A stretch of 64,000 nucleotides of DNA, from NCBI RefSeq assembly GCF_025766255.1, contig NW_026516695.1, positions 310,001 to 374,000 of the forward strand, read 5' to 3'. The DNA is from Zychaea mexicana (taxonomy: Eukaryota; Mucoromycota; Mucoromycetes; Mucorales; Lichtheimiaceae). Every line of letters begins with the position of its first letter. Positions within the stretch are counted from its first letter, which is position 1. This document shows positions 36,714 through 48,855 of the stretch, piece after piece. The position numbers were made by a program, and so were the translations under genes. A model generated the notes under the pieces. The model ran no database searches. It was not told where the DNA came from and worked only from the letters and a program-made list of their open reading frames with translations.

Positions 36714-38939
36714 TTTGAAATGGGAAGATGATTAAACAACGAAAAAAGAGTGTATCTACTACGTGTTTGGGGCCGTGTGTCACCCGACGATCATAAAAAT
36801 AGCGGTTTCCTGAAACTGTAAAAATCATGCTCTTCTCTCACTTTAAACTTTCCAGCATTTACCCATCCTTATCCACACTTGACATCTGTTTACAGATGCA
36901 CTAATGAAATAGGCATAACTTGTTCGTCTAATGAACAAAGCAATGGAAATGCATAGCTGGTCACCAGCAGCAGATATTGGATAAGAAGGTTCGCTTCTTC
37001 GCTCTACTACAGTACAGTGGATATAAAGAAAGTGACCGTTTATGACATGTCTACTCTATACGTATATGTTACGAGAAACCTTCCTCGCGAAGCTGTTACT
37101 AATGATGTAGTATATACTGACTGCCACAAGGTCCACTGGGTATGACGCAGCTCTTGATCTAGGTCAAGAGCAGGTGTGTACCGTGTGAAACACCCGCGTT
37201 TTTGAAATTTGAAACAGCCAAAGTTGGTGGGAAATACGATGCAGTCGTTACTTTAAACATCATCCACATCAGGAATAAGGCAGATAGCTTGCCTTAGAGA
37301 TTAATAAAGAAACAGCAGCAAAATGGTTTTTCTGTAGACAGACGAAAGACGAATGATAGGTACGTTAAGAGATATGGTGTTGTGGACATGCTACTTTTGA
37401 CGTGACTGGCGATCTGAGAGGAATCCGAGGATCGGGGCCTCTTGAGCATATGTATGTCGAGGAACACGTTGATAAACGCATGTTTAATTTGGATATGACA
37501 AGGTTTAAAGCAGCCAATGGGAGACTTACCCACAAAACTACTCTGGGCGCACAAGCAAACGTGTTGTATATATTCGTCTTACATACATTTTGTCATGTAA
37601 GGAACACCCATAACAAGGTCGTTCCGTCTCTGTCCATATTACCCTTCAACCAAGTCCTCCTAGCCCTTGATATGGTTATGCACCCGATACTGCTATATAT
37701 ACTACCAGGAAGGAAGACCCGTTAAAGAAAACATCATCCATTCTGTAATGGGCTTGTTGATGAGGCCGGGAGTCTCCAATCGTTAGATTCGTTCAAATAA
37801 TACACACCCAACAGGCAAGTCTTTCGTTTTGTTTTGTTTTGTTTGGTTCTTGTCGTTTATTAAGCTATGTAGATAGTGATGACACAAACGATCACGTAAA
37901 GAAAAGTTCTCGTGCACAGGATTACCATATAACGTGATCACTATCGTTTATCACAATACCAATCCATAACGCCTTCCTTCCTCTTCCCTTCAGAGCCCTC
38001 TTTTGTTTCAAGTAGTCTTACTTGACTGCATCTCAACCGGCTGCAGGTTAAACTCTAATCCCCATCACCATACCTTCTTGTACCCGATGATCCTCGCCTT
38101 GCATCCTATTCCGATGAGCATGCAAGATGCCAAAGCTCAATGGCTGCTGTGATCAAGAAATCCAATCTTTGTTAGAGCCAAACTTTCTTTAGTTGGGGGG
38201 CGCAGGATGGTCCAAGTTGTTTTGCATATAGATATACTTTCATTGCAGCCCTTTTCCACCTTTGTAACACCCAATTTAAATACTGATATTGGAAAGGGAT
38301 ATCTTCCTTCCAACAATCACCTCGCCTAAGGACCAGAACCAGCTGTCAATCCTATAGTGAGACTGTCTCTTGAATTGTTGCAAGTTTTTCTCCATTGTCG
38401 AACATTGCCATTGCAGTACGTCTCCGAAGGCAAAAGATGCATTCAAGCACGACGAGATCAAAGAAAAGAGGCGCACAGAGCTGGTTGGGAAGGAGAATAT
38501 CACAATCGAATATATAGTGCGGGGTGGAGGTCAGCGTTCCTTGAAAAAATAAAACCCTTTAACAGCCTTTTTTTTATTTAAAACGTTTGCGGACCTTTCA
38601 GTTCTGCATCATAATTGTTGACAAATATGGAAATATGCCCGACTGGACAATGAGGGTCCTCAGGCCTTTAGGCTTTTAGAAAACTTTCCGGTTGGTTCAA
38701 GTTCCGTGGGTGGAGTCCGGAGAACATAAGTTTAGACGGACGCCCTTTACCTACACACACTCACATTGAATCTGAAGCTAAAAGTTTTTCAACTGGCTCT
38801 TATATAAGACTCCATCTTGTTTCTCTTTTCAGACTTGAGTTTCTTTTCTTCTCTTTCCGCATTCTTGCTCTCCCATCTATCTGTCGTCACTGGCCACACC
38901 TCTTCCAACACCTCCTCCACTTGGATACACATAAACAGC
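36714..38939. other. Long intergenic region upstream of the dehydrogenase gene
   Basis: Divergent promoters of the thioredoxin-like and dehydrogenase genes. A 22-bp perfect hairpin lies at 37150-37171. An open stretch on both strands around 37300-37730 has no recognisable product. The final 120 bp is pyrimidine-rich leader. Confidence 0.45.
37150..37171. repeat. Perfect 8-bp inverted repeat with 6-bp loop
   Basis: GCTCTTGA, then TCTAGG, then TCAAGAGC. Could be a dyad-symmetric protein-binding site; not tied to a gene. Confidence 0.6.
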
Positions 38940-40593
38940 ATGACCCTTCCACAAGACGAAATCAACCAGTGCGTTGTCCTGCGCGAAAAGCACAACATTG
39001 TTCTGGTATGTGCCAAAAGACCACACAGCTCATTTCTTTTTGTAACACCCACCGCGACACAACACTGGCCCCCCGCAAAAAGTGATACGTGTTATACCTA
39101 ATTACTCACTTATTACAATGTGTGAAATCTTCTTTTTTCTTTTTCCAGGAAAACCGACCTATTCCTGAACTCGGTCTTGGTGGTAAGGAAATTAATGTCT
39201 AATGCTGTGTGTTTCACATCACGTCGTGTAAAGGGAGAGAGAGCAAGTAGTTCTGATTTGATATGTGCCGTGCTATTAGATGTTTTGATCAATGTCAAGG
39301 CCACCGGCATCTGTGGCTCGGATATCCACTACTGGCTCCATGGTGGTATTGGTGATTTCCAACTTAAGGCACCCATGATTCTGGGTCACGAATCCGCTGG
39401 TATTGTTGCTGACGTTGGTCCCGGCGTGAAGCACTTGAAGGTTGGCGATCGCGTTGCTCTTGAGCCCGGTGTCGCCTGTCGATTGTGTGATCAATGCAAG
39501 TCTGGCCGTTACAACCTGTGCCCTGAGATGTCTTTGTACGTTTTCGTTTGAAAGTTGGAACTGACGAAGAGAAAGATGGGGGTGCGAGTGAGTGAGAGGA
39601 AAGACGGATCGCTGACTTGTGGGCCTCTATTGTTTCATCTAGTGCTGCTACACCTCCAATTGATGGCACCTTGTGCAACTACTACAAGCACGCTGCCGAT
39701 TTTTGTTTCAAGTAACGTATCGGAGTGAATAAGAGCGAGAGAGAGAGAGAGAGAGAGTGTGTGTGTGTGTTGCGTGTTGTTTGCAAAGTGGCGCAATACA
39801 AATATTCCATGACTGACGCCAACTTTGGTATTATTTAGGCTTCCCGACCACGTGTCTCTTGAAGAGGGCGCATTGATCGAGCCATTGTCCGTGGGCATTC
39901 ACTCTGCCCGTCGCGCCAACATCAAGTCTGGCGACCGTGTCATTGTGTTTGGTGCGGGTCCTGTTGGTCTTTTGTGTGCTGCTGCTGCCAAGGCCGCTGG
40001 TGCCGGCCACGTCACCATTGCTGATTTGGTCCCTTCGCGCTTGGAGTTCGCCAAGACCTACTATACCGATTCCCAAGTCTTGTTGCAACGTCCCAATGCT
40101 GGCGAGCCCAACATGGAATACTCACGTCGTATGACTCAAGAAATCCTAAAGACCGAAGAACTGGCTGATGCTGTCATTGATTGTACAGGTGCAGAGACGT
40201 GTGTACAAATGTCCGTCCTCTTGTCCAAGAACGGTGGCTCTGTCGTATTGGTCGGTATGGGTGGCTCTGTTCAGGCGCTGCCTATTTCTGAAATCTCTTC
40301 GCGTGAGGTCGACATCAAGGGTATCTTCCGTTACTGCAACGTAAGTTATTTTGCGATAATAAGCAACGGATAGTTGTGTTGAAGATGAAGGGTGTGCGTG
40401 GGAATAGTACAGTATATTTAACTCGTGTTTGAATATATAGACATATGCTACTGCCGTCAAGATGCTGGCATCAGGTATCATTGATGTTAAGCCTCTGATC
40501 ACCCACTCGTATCCTTTGTCAGATTCTGTCGAAGCTTTCAAGCACGTCAAGGAAGGTCGTGACGGTGCTATCAAGGTTCAGATCATTGGCTAA
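38940..40593 (+). CDS. Xylitol/sorbitol dehydrogenase (zinc-dependent medium-chain dehydrogenase)
   Basis: Six exons: 38940-39005, 39149-39182, 39280-39535, 39643-39711, 39839-40340, 40441-40593; 359 residues. It oxidises polyols such as xylitol or sorbitol to ketoses with NAD+. The catalytic zinc site is Cys45 (TGICGSDIHYW) and His70-Glu71 (GHESAG). The structural zinc cysteines are 100, 103, 106 and 114 (CRLCDQCKSGRYNLC). The Rossmann motif GAGPVG and the following TIAD (Asp at the end of beta2) point to NAD rather than NADP. ATPPIDGTLCNYY and LEPLS-like IEPLSVGIHS are hallmarks of the sorbitol/xylitol dehydrogenase branch. Together with xylose reductase it would feed D-xylulose to the pentose phosphate pathway. 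Substrate choice between xylitol and sorbitol cannot be told from sequence. Confidence 0.93.
39736..39770. repeat. (GA)n(GT)n microsatellite in an intron of the dehydrogenase gene
   Basis: GA repeats followed directly by GT repeats within intron 4. Confidence 0.9.
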
Positions 40594-40686
40594 ACTCTTT
40601 ACCCTTCTTCCTTCTCATCCATCCAAAAAATTTCAAATCCACGCCTCCTTTCTACTACACGTTTGCGTTTTCTTTCACGTACACTG

Positions 40687-40718
<32 letters not shown>

Positions 40719-41631
40719 CACACACGCACACACACGACATGCGCACATTTATACAGTAGACGTCGTTCCCCGCTGTAGTTTCTTTGCAAACCAACACACA
40801 CCTACACAAACACACGCTAAAACGCTATCAAAAATAACAGCACTAAACATTGTAATAGCTTTTCTCCACGCCCTTGTTTCCCGTAATATACTCAATACGC
40901 ATTTACATACATTTGTATAAATCACTGCTATATTCTTTTTTCTTATTCTTTACAACACAGCTGCTCTTCTTTACAAATGCAAAAGAATATCCTCTTGCGG
41001 GCTGTGGACATAACTTTTATATGGAAATATGCGGATGACAAGAATTTTAGACCGGATCGGAAAAGGAATTAGTAACACATAGGGAAACAAAAAGCGCGGG
41101 CAACCGTCAACAAATCACGATGGCAATACGGTGCGACGTTGCTAAGCGATCCAATAACACATCAACGTAAGATTATAGCGTAAATACACATCATTTGTGT
41201 AATCTTTCTGGTTCAAGGAGGCAAGAGAGTAGCGTACACGCGTGCACGAACACGGACTTCCGCTGTGCCCGGAATTGTACTCCGGGAAACATGCGGGCAC
41301 CTGACCCGAGCCTGGTTTTTTCTTCATGTTATATCGTCAATGTGAGGAAGGGCCCCTTTCCTTCCTCTCCCTTCAAAAACCGCTTCGTGCCACCTCAGGT
41401 GATCATCACCGTAGAGCAAATCAAACAGCACCAGATTCAGGCAAGGCAAGCAGCACATTCAAAACACACATGCCATCAAGTAGGCAGCGCAGCCACTCAT
41501 TCATGTAACCCAGTTTGTATAAATACTGGAATCTTTTGTACTTTCCTCGCCCTGACTTTTCTCTCTTTCTCAGACACTCTTACTCATCCGCTTCCCTCTT
41601 ACTACACATCACACGCAACAAATAATAAAAC
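40594..41631. other. Intergenic region with CA-rich tract and hairpin
   Basis: The 3' flank of the dehydrogenase gene is very CA-rich (40700-40735 and 40794-40816). The upstream part of the next gene holds a 36-bp nested inverted repeat at 41265-41300 and a pyrimidine-rich leader from 41530. No gene is seen. Confidence 0.5.
41265..41300. repeat. Nested inverted repeat (two alternative hairpins)
   Basis: GTGCCCG pairs with CGGGCAC at the outer ends, while CCCGGA pairs with TCCGGG inside, so two mutually exclusive stems are possible. Lies about 330 bp before the Gly/Tyr-rich gene. Confidence 0.55.
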
Positions 41632-42135
41632 ATGTCATACTACCATTCAAGTAAGCTTATCAACGTTTATGGCCCTATTTTGCTGATCTTCGCTTACTGA
41701 CAACATCCCTAACGCCATATTACCCGAACATTAGTGTATAACCCGTATGGCGGATACGGCGGTGGAATGGGCTATAATCCATACAGCACGTACGGTGGCA
41801 GTGGGATGTACGGACCATCGTCATACATGTACGGCAGTGGTGGATACGGTGGATACGGTGGATACGGCGGATACGGCGGATACAGCGGATACAGCGGATA
41901 CGGTGGCTACTACCCTTCGTATGGTGGCGGGTACTATGGTGGACGATACGGACGAGGAGGCCCAGGACTGTTCCGTGGTCTTTTGAATCGAATTCGATAC
42001 GGCTCATACTACGGTAATGCATACTCACCTATGACTGGCGGCATGTATGATTCGCATGGACGACGCTACTATCCCGGTGAAGCAAACGTAGTGAGCTCCG
42101 TCAAAGATTTATGGAAGAGCAACGACGTTTATTAA
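41632..42135 (+). CDS. Small glycine/tyrosine-rich protein
   Basis: Two exons, 41632-41650 and 41735-42135; 139 residues. Exon 1 gives MSYYHS and is followed by a normal GTAAGC donor. The body is Gly/Tyr/Ser-rich with YGG and GYGGYGGYGG repeats (about residues 40-80), then a more conserved-looking basic C-terminus (GLFRGLLNRIRYGSYYGNAY ... SSVKDLWKSNDVY). No signal peptide. Tyr/Gly-rich low complexity of this kind favours phase separation or adhesive assemblies and is seen in many fungal stress- or surface-related proteins. I do not recognise a specific family. The long, consistent open frame and promoter-like leader support a real gene. Confidence 0.75.
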
Positions 42136-42894
42136 AGAGTAAAAATAAGCCCTCAAAAAATAATGTAAAACGCAAAACCTCCTTATTTTCCCTCTCACCA
42201 CCATCACCACCTGTTTGTACATATCACCACACATATTCACACTCACATATTGCAGCAAAAATATGCACACGAAAATTTGCCACACTCATTTGTACCCTCT
42301 CTTCCTCTATTTTTCTCATTGTCCAATGTAAAGTCCCGCAAGTATTACGCATACATTACTTATTCTTTTGTTGTCATTGTCTTTACTGTCTCTTTTGTTC
42401 TATATTATAAATAGCCAACTTCCTATTATTCTATACGTTTGGTAAGCTGTCATATACAGCAGGCTATACAAACAATGCCGATGAAGCAAAGGATCGACTT
42501 TTCATATTTGCAAAAGTGTTTGGGGAATGGTGGATGCATGCATGACGAACTTTGTGATACCCGAGAAACGGGTCGCTTGCTCCGGTCAATAAGTCAAATG
42601 AGACGTACAAGATGTATGCAGCCAGATCAGGCAAGCAAGCACTTGGCCCGTTTCCCATAACACAAACGCACCCAGATTAAAGGGTTCTCTCACTCGTTTT
42701 GTTTTGTATATAATAAAATTATAATATAGATACATAAAGTGTAAATAATGAGTGGGGTATACTTGGAATAAAGAAAAGGCTGCTTTCTCTTTTACATATT
42801 ACAAACTACTCTTTCCATTTCTATTCTTCTTTTGAGTCAGATGGAGAGAGACACGGATAGAAAACGAGTTAAAGAAACATTTCTTTTCCTTTTT
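42136..42894. other. Convergent intergenic region
   Basis: 3' flanks of the Gly/Tyr-rich and FHA genes; pyrimidine-rich then AT-rich. No gene is supported. Confidence 0.55.
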
Positions 42895-44842
42895 CTAAAT
42901 GGCAACAAGTACATATAATAAAGCTGATATGATGCCCATGAGTATTGCCAACGATACTTGTACAGCACGCATCTAATGAAAACATATTCGTAGTCAGTAA
43001 TTAGAATATTCTTATTGGATCACAACACACCCTCTCTCTCGATCCTTTTTTTTTATTTGTACCACTATCCCAATCTTCCTTACCTGTAGCACATCTGCTA
43101 GGCTTGTGGTTGGTTTCCGTTCCTGCTCTAGCTTCTTGATCCGTCGTTCTAGCAACAGACATTTGTTTTCGTACTCGATACACCGTGCCTTCTCAGCTGC
43201 CAGGTCTTTGTTTAACCGTAGCTTTTGCTCATCCAGTACCAACTTTAGCTCTTCCACCTGTCGTTGCGTACCACCATCATTACTACTACTGGTGATACTA
43301 GCAGTAGCACCGAGCGAATGAGGACCATTCTTCCTTTCACGATCATCACCGTTATCTTTGTCAACAGATGCTACTGGTTCCTTTCCTTGCTGCAATTGCC
43401 GTAATGTATTTTGAAGCCGAAGTAATTCTTTGGATGCAGCTGTTATTGCCTGATCTTGGTGTCGACATTTTTCCGCATACGATGCTACCTGTTGTTGTGC
43501 TTCATGCAGTTTTTGTTGTAACAGCACGATTCGGGTATCCTAGTAGCAAATTGAATAATAACGAGGGTAAGGATAGTCAAATCAACAACATATGACGCCA
43601 TCGGGAATAATAAAAAAAAGACTTACCGCTTTTTCCAATCGATTGTTGTTTAAGGTCTTGTCCACATCTGCTATCACATCTTTAACCGCTCTCAGCTGAT
43701 TTTCCAGCTGTTTGGATCGCTGGACCTCGGCCTAGTATCATTTGAGTTAGAATATGAGATCAGATTATAAAGAAGAATTGTTGTAATAAAGAACATGGTT
43801 TATGATGTGCACGTGTGGCGGCCTTGCTACCTGTAATTTAGCCAACAAAAGTTCCCAGTTCCTTCCTGATCGTTTATTATTATTTGTTGCTGATACAGGT
43901 GATGAGGATGCGTAGTCTACCGCGGTAGATGCTGTTGCCGAGGAGATTGTCGATATAGATGAAGCAGATGATTTTCGTTGTAACTTGATTTCATGTTCTT
44001 ACTCTGTTAGCACATCCACGTTCTCTTTTTATTATTTGTCGTGGCAAATTGCCTCCATCGTAAACCCTCCATAATTCGCTTTATACAACAAACTTACAGT
44101 GCTATGTGGGTAGTATTGGTGATGATCATTTCCACTACTGCCATTTGATAAGCCAATGTTGAGTTCCTTGAGCATATTGTTATCCACCTGGGATAGCGAT
44201 GTCGGTATAATATGAACTTGGCATGCTACTTTATGGTAAAGGACTTCATCATGTATTATATTGGATAATCAGTACCATCATCACCCACTTAATTCCCTCC
44301 CTGACATTATAATCACTAGCATCCACCCCAACCTCCCTTGATCAGCGTCTGGGTTCCACGCAAAACAAAAACTTACTCGATCCATCATCTTGTGATATGT
44401 CTATTCCAAACTCGAGTTCGTCCGTTGACTTTATTTCCATTGGTGAACTTTCTTCATTTTCGTTGGAAAGCCGCCGTCCGTTCAAAAATGTGCCATTACT
44501 TGATTTTACATCCTTGATATACACCTAAGTAGCCATAGCCAGACGTATACGTATACTCTTTAATACCTCATGGATAACATAACTCTCTTTTTTGTTTTAT
44601 ATAAAATAATCAATTAGCACCATACTTACTTTGCTCTTTTCACTCCAAATCTCGGCATGCGTTCTCGACAAGACTTTGGAATCAAAATAACCATTCAATG
44701 GTCCTGGTATAGTTTTAGAAGAAGTTTGTCTCCCTATTCGTATATGTAATTTATCTCGAAGTTCGAGTGTTTTCGTTTGAAACATCGCATGCCGAGGTTG
44801 CAAGATCACGGTAACGACGCCCGTGGATGTGGACTGTAACAT
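42895..44842 (-). CDS. FHA/coiled-coil tail-anchored protein (SLMAP/Far10/Vps64-type, STRIPAK subunit)
   Basis: Seven exons on the minus strand: 44842-44630, 44524-44377, 44243-44098, 43983-43831, 43731-43627, 43539-43084, 42972-42895; 432 residues. The FHA domain (about 20-125) has the phosphopeptide-loop residues IRIGRQTSSKTIPG, SRTHAEIW and KDVKSSNGTFLNG, and FGIDISQDDG. The GRQT...G.FDSKVLSR(T/Q)HAE wording is characteristic of SLMAP and fungal Far9/Far10/Vps64. A Ser/Thr-rich linker and long coiled coils follow (about 215-400, AQQQVASYAEKCRHQDQ..., VEELKLVLDEQKLRL). The last exon encodes only a C-terminal membrane anchor (VSLAILMGIISALLYVLVAI). In the STRIPAK/FAR complex this subunit binds phosphorylated partners and anchors the PP2A complex at ER and nuclear membranes, with roles in fusion, growth and septation. 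An upstream coding exon near 45070 cannot be excluded. Confidence 0.87.
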
Positions 44843-46754
44843 TGCTAGTAAAAGTTAGGGTAGCAAAGAAATGATTGAATTCTATGATTAGTTTCCCTCT
44901 AACTATGTCTTGTACTTAAAATGCGAGTTGTAGAAAGGCTTAAACACTGCCACGACGGATGAGAGCGTTCGCAAAGTGTGCGGGTGGGGGGATGTGTGGA
45001 AGAATTCTTTACGTTTTAATTTTTCTTGTGTCTCTTCTTCGGTACGTTGTAATTGTGAGGTAGTCATACGTGATGTGAAAGATGGGAGAGCGGGAGAGAA
45101 GAGAATGATAAAAGGGTGTTTGTGCAATAAGTATACAGTATTAAAGATTCTGACGTACCCAAAGCCTCGTTAGCTTTATTTCTTTCTCTTTTTTTGCGCG
45201 ACAAAATTAGAAGAAGGTGTCGTTATGCAGCGGACTCTATTTTTCACCCCCAAAAGTGGGCCTTGGTATCATGTAGTAAATATAGCAGTTATTGTGCTTG
45301 TACACACTGTCTGTCGGATCCCTTGCCGGACAATGGAGCTCAGGGTAACTTATTGCAGCTCTAATACCTCCTCCTTTCTTCAATTGTACACCACAACATC
45401 ATAACTAGTCCTGAGAATATATCTCGTGCTTTTTGAACGTGGTACTTGCATACAAGAAAAGTGGTGCTAAGTACCATTAAGTCGTCTCCCGACAGCAATT
45501 CAATAATAAGGATAAGCCCTGTTGATCATTGTTGTGCCATCGAACAGATAACCCGTTTCTCTATTATGACATGAAACGGAAACAGTCCGGAAACCATAAA
45601 AAACATTAAAACCATGCACAAACTATCTATATTCATCCTTATACGTGGTTGATCGAGGGTCATTTCGCTATTTTTCCTCAGGGCCTCTTCATTGTTAGGA
45701 AGCTGCTTAACATCTCCTCTACCCCCTTTATCGTAACCCGAATTTGGGGATCCGATCCGACATCTGCAGGATTGTAGTAGGAATGCTGCTATCGACAGTG
45801 ATACTTTAGGAACCACTCTATGACAGCTCATCACGTAGAGAGAGGGATCAGAATATTACTAATTGTTCATAAAGCACACGATTATGCTGACAGTAGAGCG
45901 CTCAGAGCTTACAGTACTGTATGCAGTCGTTTTCTGAAAAATTACAAGCACAACAATTGTGAATTTGCATTATGAGGCTACAGAGATCGGCTTGAACACT
46001 CGTCACATGCGTAAATCGTTAGTTGGCTGAAAAATACGTAGTGAGCGAAAACTGCTGTTTTGAACGGCTTGTCAGTAAGTGGGGAAGTGCAATGCATTCC
46101 TGATTACTGTGACTAAAAACATGTCGAAGAGCAGTTGTTGATAAACCACGCAATAGTAATACAGTACGTAGCAAGAAATGTATGTACAGCTGTCGCCACA
46201 TACTCTTTGAGACTCCTGTCATAAGCAACCTTGGTACTTTGCTATTTATAAAGAAAAAACAAATGACAGTACTATCAGTGATTTCTTTTGTTATACTCAC
46301 CTTGGAGACTACAGTATCGGTGTCTTCTGCCGTCGTTTAAGCGACAGCGGAGTGATTGACTGTCAGCCCGTCAATGACACATGACTTAGATGATGTTGTA
46401 ATCCTGTGGATATCTTCTTTGTCGAAATCTATTTGTTCGATGCTATTGGGACGTGATAAAATGTGTCATTGTATCAAATGTTTCAAAAGAGGACGAAAGA
46501 CGGCTTGGCAATGTCTTGATACCTGGAGCCTTACTACAGGGTTCAAATATGCATAATGCTTCAAAGCTGTTCTGCAATGTTATCTATTTTTGCTGTAGCA
46601 AGGTACTGTGGATTAATAACTAGAGAAAGCTTCAAAATCTGCAACCTTTTATTTCATTCGCTATATGTACACGTGTCCGCTACTTTTCGTGAATCCATCT
46701 TCAAAGCAACTATGCTAAATTTTATTGTATATATCATTTCTGCAAATTCCTAAA
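44843..46754. other. Intergenic region, no supported gene
   Basis: About 1.9 kb. The first 350 bp upstream of the FHA gene is A/G-rich on the plus strand and likely promoter. The rest has only short frames. A minus-strand stretch at about 46337-46455 reads coding-like for about 35 codons but has no acceptable start or donor. Confidence 0.45.
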
Positions 46755-47927
46755 TCAATCGCGTAAAACGTGTCGAGCATATTCCATGCGGCTCCTTCGA
46801 CAAACAGACTTGTCCTTGATTGAAGGAAGCGTGTGTGTCAAAGCACTGATCCATCTCCGTTTTGCTCTTAAATACACTATTCGCAACTGCGGAATGATTG
46901 TGTATTCGTACTCGCGCGAGACGGAAAAAAGATCGTGGTAGATGTGGGTTTGATAGCAGTGAGCATAGTATTCGACCAACGTGGACCATTGCTTCTTGTT
47001 ATACTCGGGAATGGGTCTCCAGCCACAAGGATTCTTAAGTCTCTTGTCTATTAGACCGAGCACAATTTCGCGAACAAGTGGATCCTTGAACGCTTCTTCA
47101 AAGCGGTTCAACGATAAACGCCCGGAATAGTGTTTGTCTAGTCTGCAAGAAAACTTCACTCTTCCTATTCTTCTATCACCCTGGACGTAATAGCGAGGTG
47201 GTAAGTTAATCTGGAGCGATTTAACCGTGGCTAGACATTGTTGTGCTTTGCTGAGCTCTTGCTTTGGAGCCCGTCGTCGCTTCTTGGACATAGCCGTGAA
47301 GTTTTCTGCTGCACGACGAAAGGCGATTTCAAGTGTTTTCTGCTTGCGGTGGTGAACTATAGGGTTGATTTCGTACTTGCTTCTTCTCAGGCATTTGGAT
47401 TGATACCATGGATCTAGTTGCCGCAGCTGCTCTTGTCTGTTGTCGTCGTGAGCTCCATTTGGCGGCAAAGTCTCCATAAATCGGGATTTGTGTGTCATCT
47501 GCATTGTAGAAGGAGCCATATATTCCGGTCTCCGTTTCTGCAATAAATCATTTTGTAATGCTGATATTCGATCGCTATCACCGTGGCTAAGGTGTCTTAT
47601 TGCTGTCTTTATATGCTGGCTGGCTGGAAGCTTGATAGGGTAGTGCTCCACGCCGGCCTGTGTCGCCATTTCTGCATATGTACGGTGTTTAATCCATACG
47701 GCGCTGTTAGTGCTGTCACAGGAGAGCAATTCATCTTGATCGGTCAATAGCTCCCAGCCATCGTCACGGCTTGTTAGTTTGCCCGAAAGTGATAAATTGC
47801 AAGATAGCGGAGGAAACTGTTGTAAGTCATGAAGTGATGGTGCTGTTGACCGCGCAGAAAGACATGAAGCAGGAGTATCATTATCAGGATGGAGAGTTTC
47901 CGCAAAGACAAGGGTAGCGCTCGACAT
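46755..47927 (-). CDS. Hypothetical protein, 390 residues, no recognised domain
   Basis: Single uninterrupted frame with ATG at 47927 in good context. Mixed composition with no signal peptide and no membrane span. The N-terminal third is Ser/Thr/Asp-rich and probably disordered. From about 180 on it is strongly basic (KKRRRAPKQELSKAQQ; RRIGRVKFSCRLDKHYSGRL), which would suit a nuclear or nucleic-acid-binding protein. A more compact, Trp/Tyr-rich region follows (KNPCGWRPIPEYNKKQWSTLVEYYAHCYQTHIY). The length and balanced codon use argue strongly for a real gene. I recognise no family. Function unknown. Confidence 0.72.
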   Translation of the reverse strand: MSSATLVFAETLHPDNDTPASCLSARSTAPSLHDLQQFPPLSCNLSLSGKLTSRDDGWELLTDQDELLSCDSTNSAVWIKHRTYAEMATQAGVEHYPIKLPASQHIKTAIRHLSHGDSDRISALQNDLLQKRRPEYMAPSTMQMTHKSRFMETLPPNGAHDDNRQEQLRQLDPWYQSKCLRRSKYEINPIVHHRKQKTLEIAFRRAAENFTAMSKKRRRAPKQELSKAQQCLATVKSLQINLPPRYYVQGDRRIGRVKFSCRLDKHYSGRLSLNRFEEAFKDPLVREIVLGLIDKRLKNPCGWRPIPEYNKKQWSTLVEYYAHCYQTHIYHDLFSVSREYEYTIIPQLRIVYLRAKRRWISALTHTLPSIKDKSVCRRSRMEYARHVLRD

Positions 47928-48433
47928 CTTAATTTTATTGTTTGCAAATCTGAAAAAAAAAAGATGAAATATATAGATAGAAGAAAATACAAATGTAAAG
48001 AGTGTAAGGTTTGCCCCGTTTTTATTATGTTCTTCATTGAAAATGGGAGCACAAGTGTGGCGCAGCTCTTAGTACTAGATAAAATATGTGATACGATCGT
48101 CAAAGATGAAAGAACGTACTGCTTCCGCCTCCGCAGCAGTAATTCTACGGTCGATACAGTAATTAAGTTAGAATTTCCGTTTTTTTGTAAAAGACTACAG
48201 TAATTAGACCGGCGCTTATGTGCATGTTGTCTCTTTCTTAGGATACAGTTGTGGACGAGGGACATATGAGGATGTGATGCAATAACTGAAAAACCCCTGT
48301 AGAGGAAAAGGTTATGCTAGCGTAAAAATAATACTACAAATATCGTGGCGAAAGAATAGTACAGGAATGTATATGCAAGGTACGATATAGTTGGAAGAAA
48401 ACAGAGTAGAATCAATGGCAGTGCTGTGTTGGA
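47928..48433. other. Intergenic region
   Basis: Upstream flank of the orphan 390-residue gene and downstream flank of the next minus-strand ORF. Contains CA- and A-rich segments only. Confidence 0.5.
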
Positions 48434-48711
48434 TTACAGTAGATGATGATGGTGGTAGATGTAAGGCTTTCTCTGGAGCTGTTTCGTCGTCGTCGCCGTA
48501 TAGCTACCAACAGCGTGACTTAAGCGGTCTATTTCCCTGAGGACGCGTATTAGCGCTGGCCAAGCCCTTTGCCATTTGCCACAGGAATAGCCGGTATCAG
48601 AGCGCGGGAAATAGTTCATGATGTCGTCAACTGTCTGATTGTTGGGTGGTAGGTCCGGTGCCTGGCCAAATGTCCATGGGCTCCTTAAGTTTCGGACGTA
48701 GCAAGGGGCAG
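48434..48711 (-). CDS. Hypothetical protein, 3' exon (gene partial as modelled)
   Basis: The frame is open from an acceptor-like CTCTAG just above 48711 to the stop at 48434, 92 codons. Composition is protein-like, with several Trp, Tyr and Pro (RSPWTFGQAPDLPPNNQTVDD, DTGYSCGKWQRAWPALIRVL), and it ends in a His-rich KPYIYHHHHLL. An upstream exon ending at 48855 (reading ...LLPDANPSQQIQIDQLPSNRSH, phase 1) would splice in frame and is preceded by a hydrophobic stretch, so a small secreted or membrane protein is possible, but no start codon could be fixed. An alternative is that only the 61-residue ORF from 48619 is used. Confidence 0.42.
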
Positions 48712-48855
48712 CTAGAGAACGTTCTACATATTGTTAGTTTAATTCCTTCAGCGACCGACAATTTTTAAATGAATGTGAGGGGAATCTGTTTATACGCCAT
48801 TTATTAGGCGGTGACGGTCTCGGGAAAATGTGGCAAATTCAGAATGGGATCAACT

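Noticed and set aside
37294..37725. Overlapping open frames on both strands (86 and 107 codons)
   Set aside because: No domain, no splice-supported extension and mirror-image openness suggest composition rather than coding.
38660..38730. tRNA-like GGTTCAAGTTCC segment
   Set aside because: No A box, anticodon stem or acceptor pairing can be drawn around it.
40695..40820. CA-rich tract as a possible CRISPR-like or satellite array
   Set aside because: It is a simple dinucleotide microsatellite with interruptions, with no spacer-repeat structure.
46337..46455. Coding-like minus-strand stretch ending in a stop
   Set aside because: About 35 codons with no start, no donor partner and no homologue recognised; too short to annotate.
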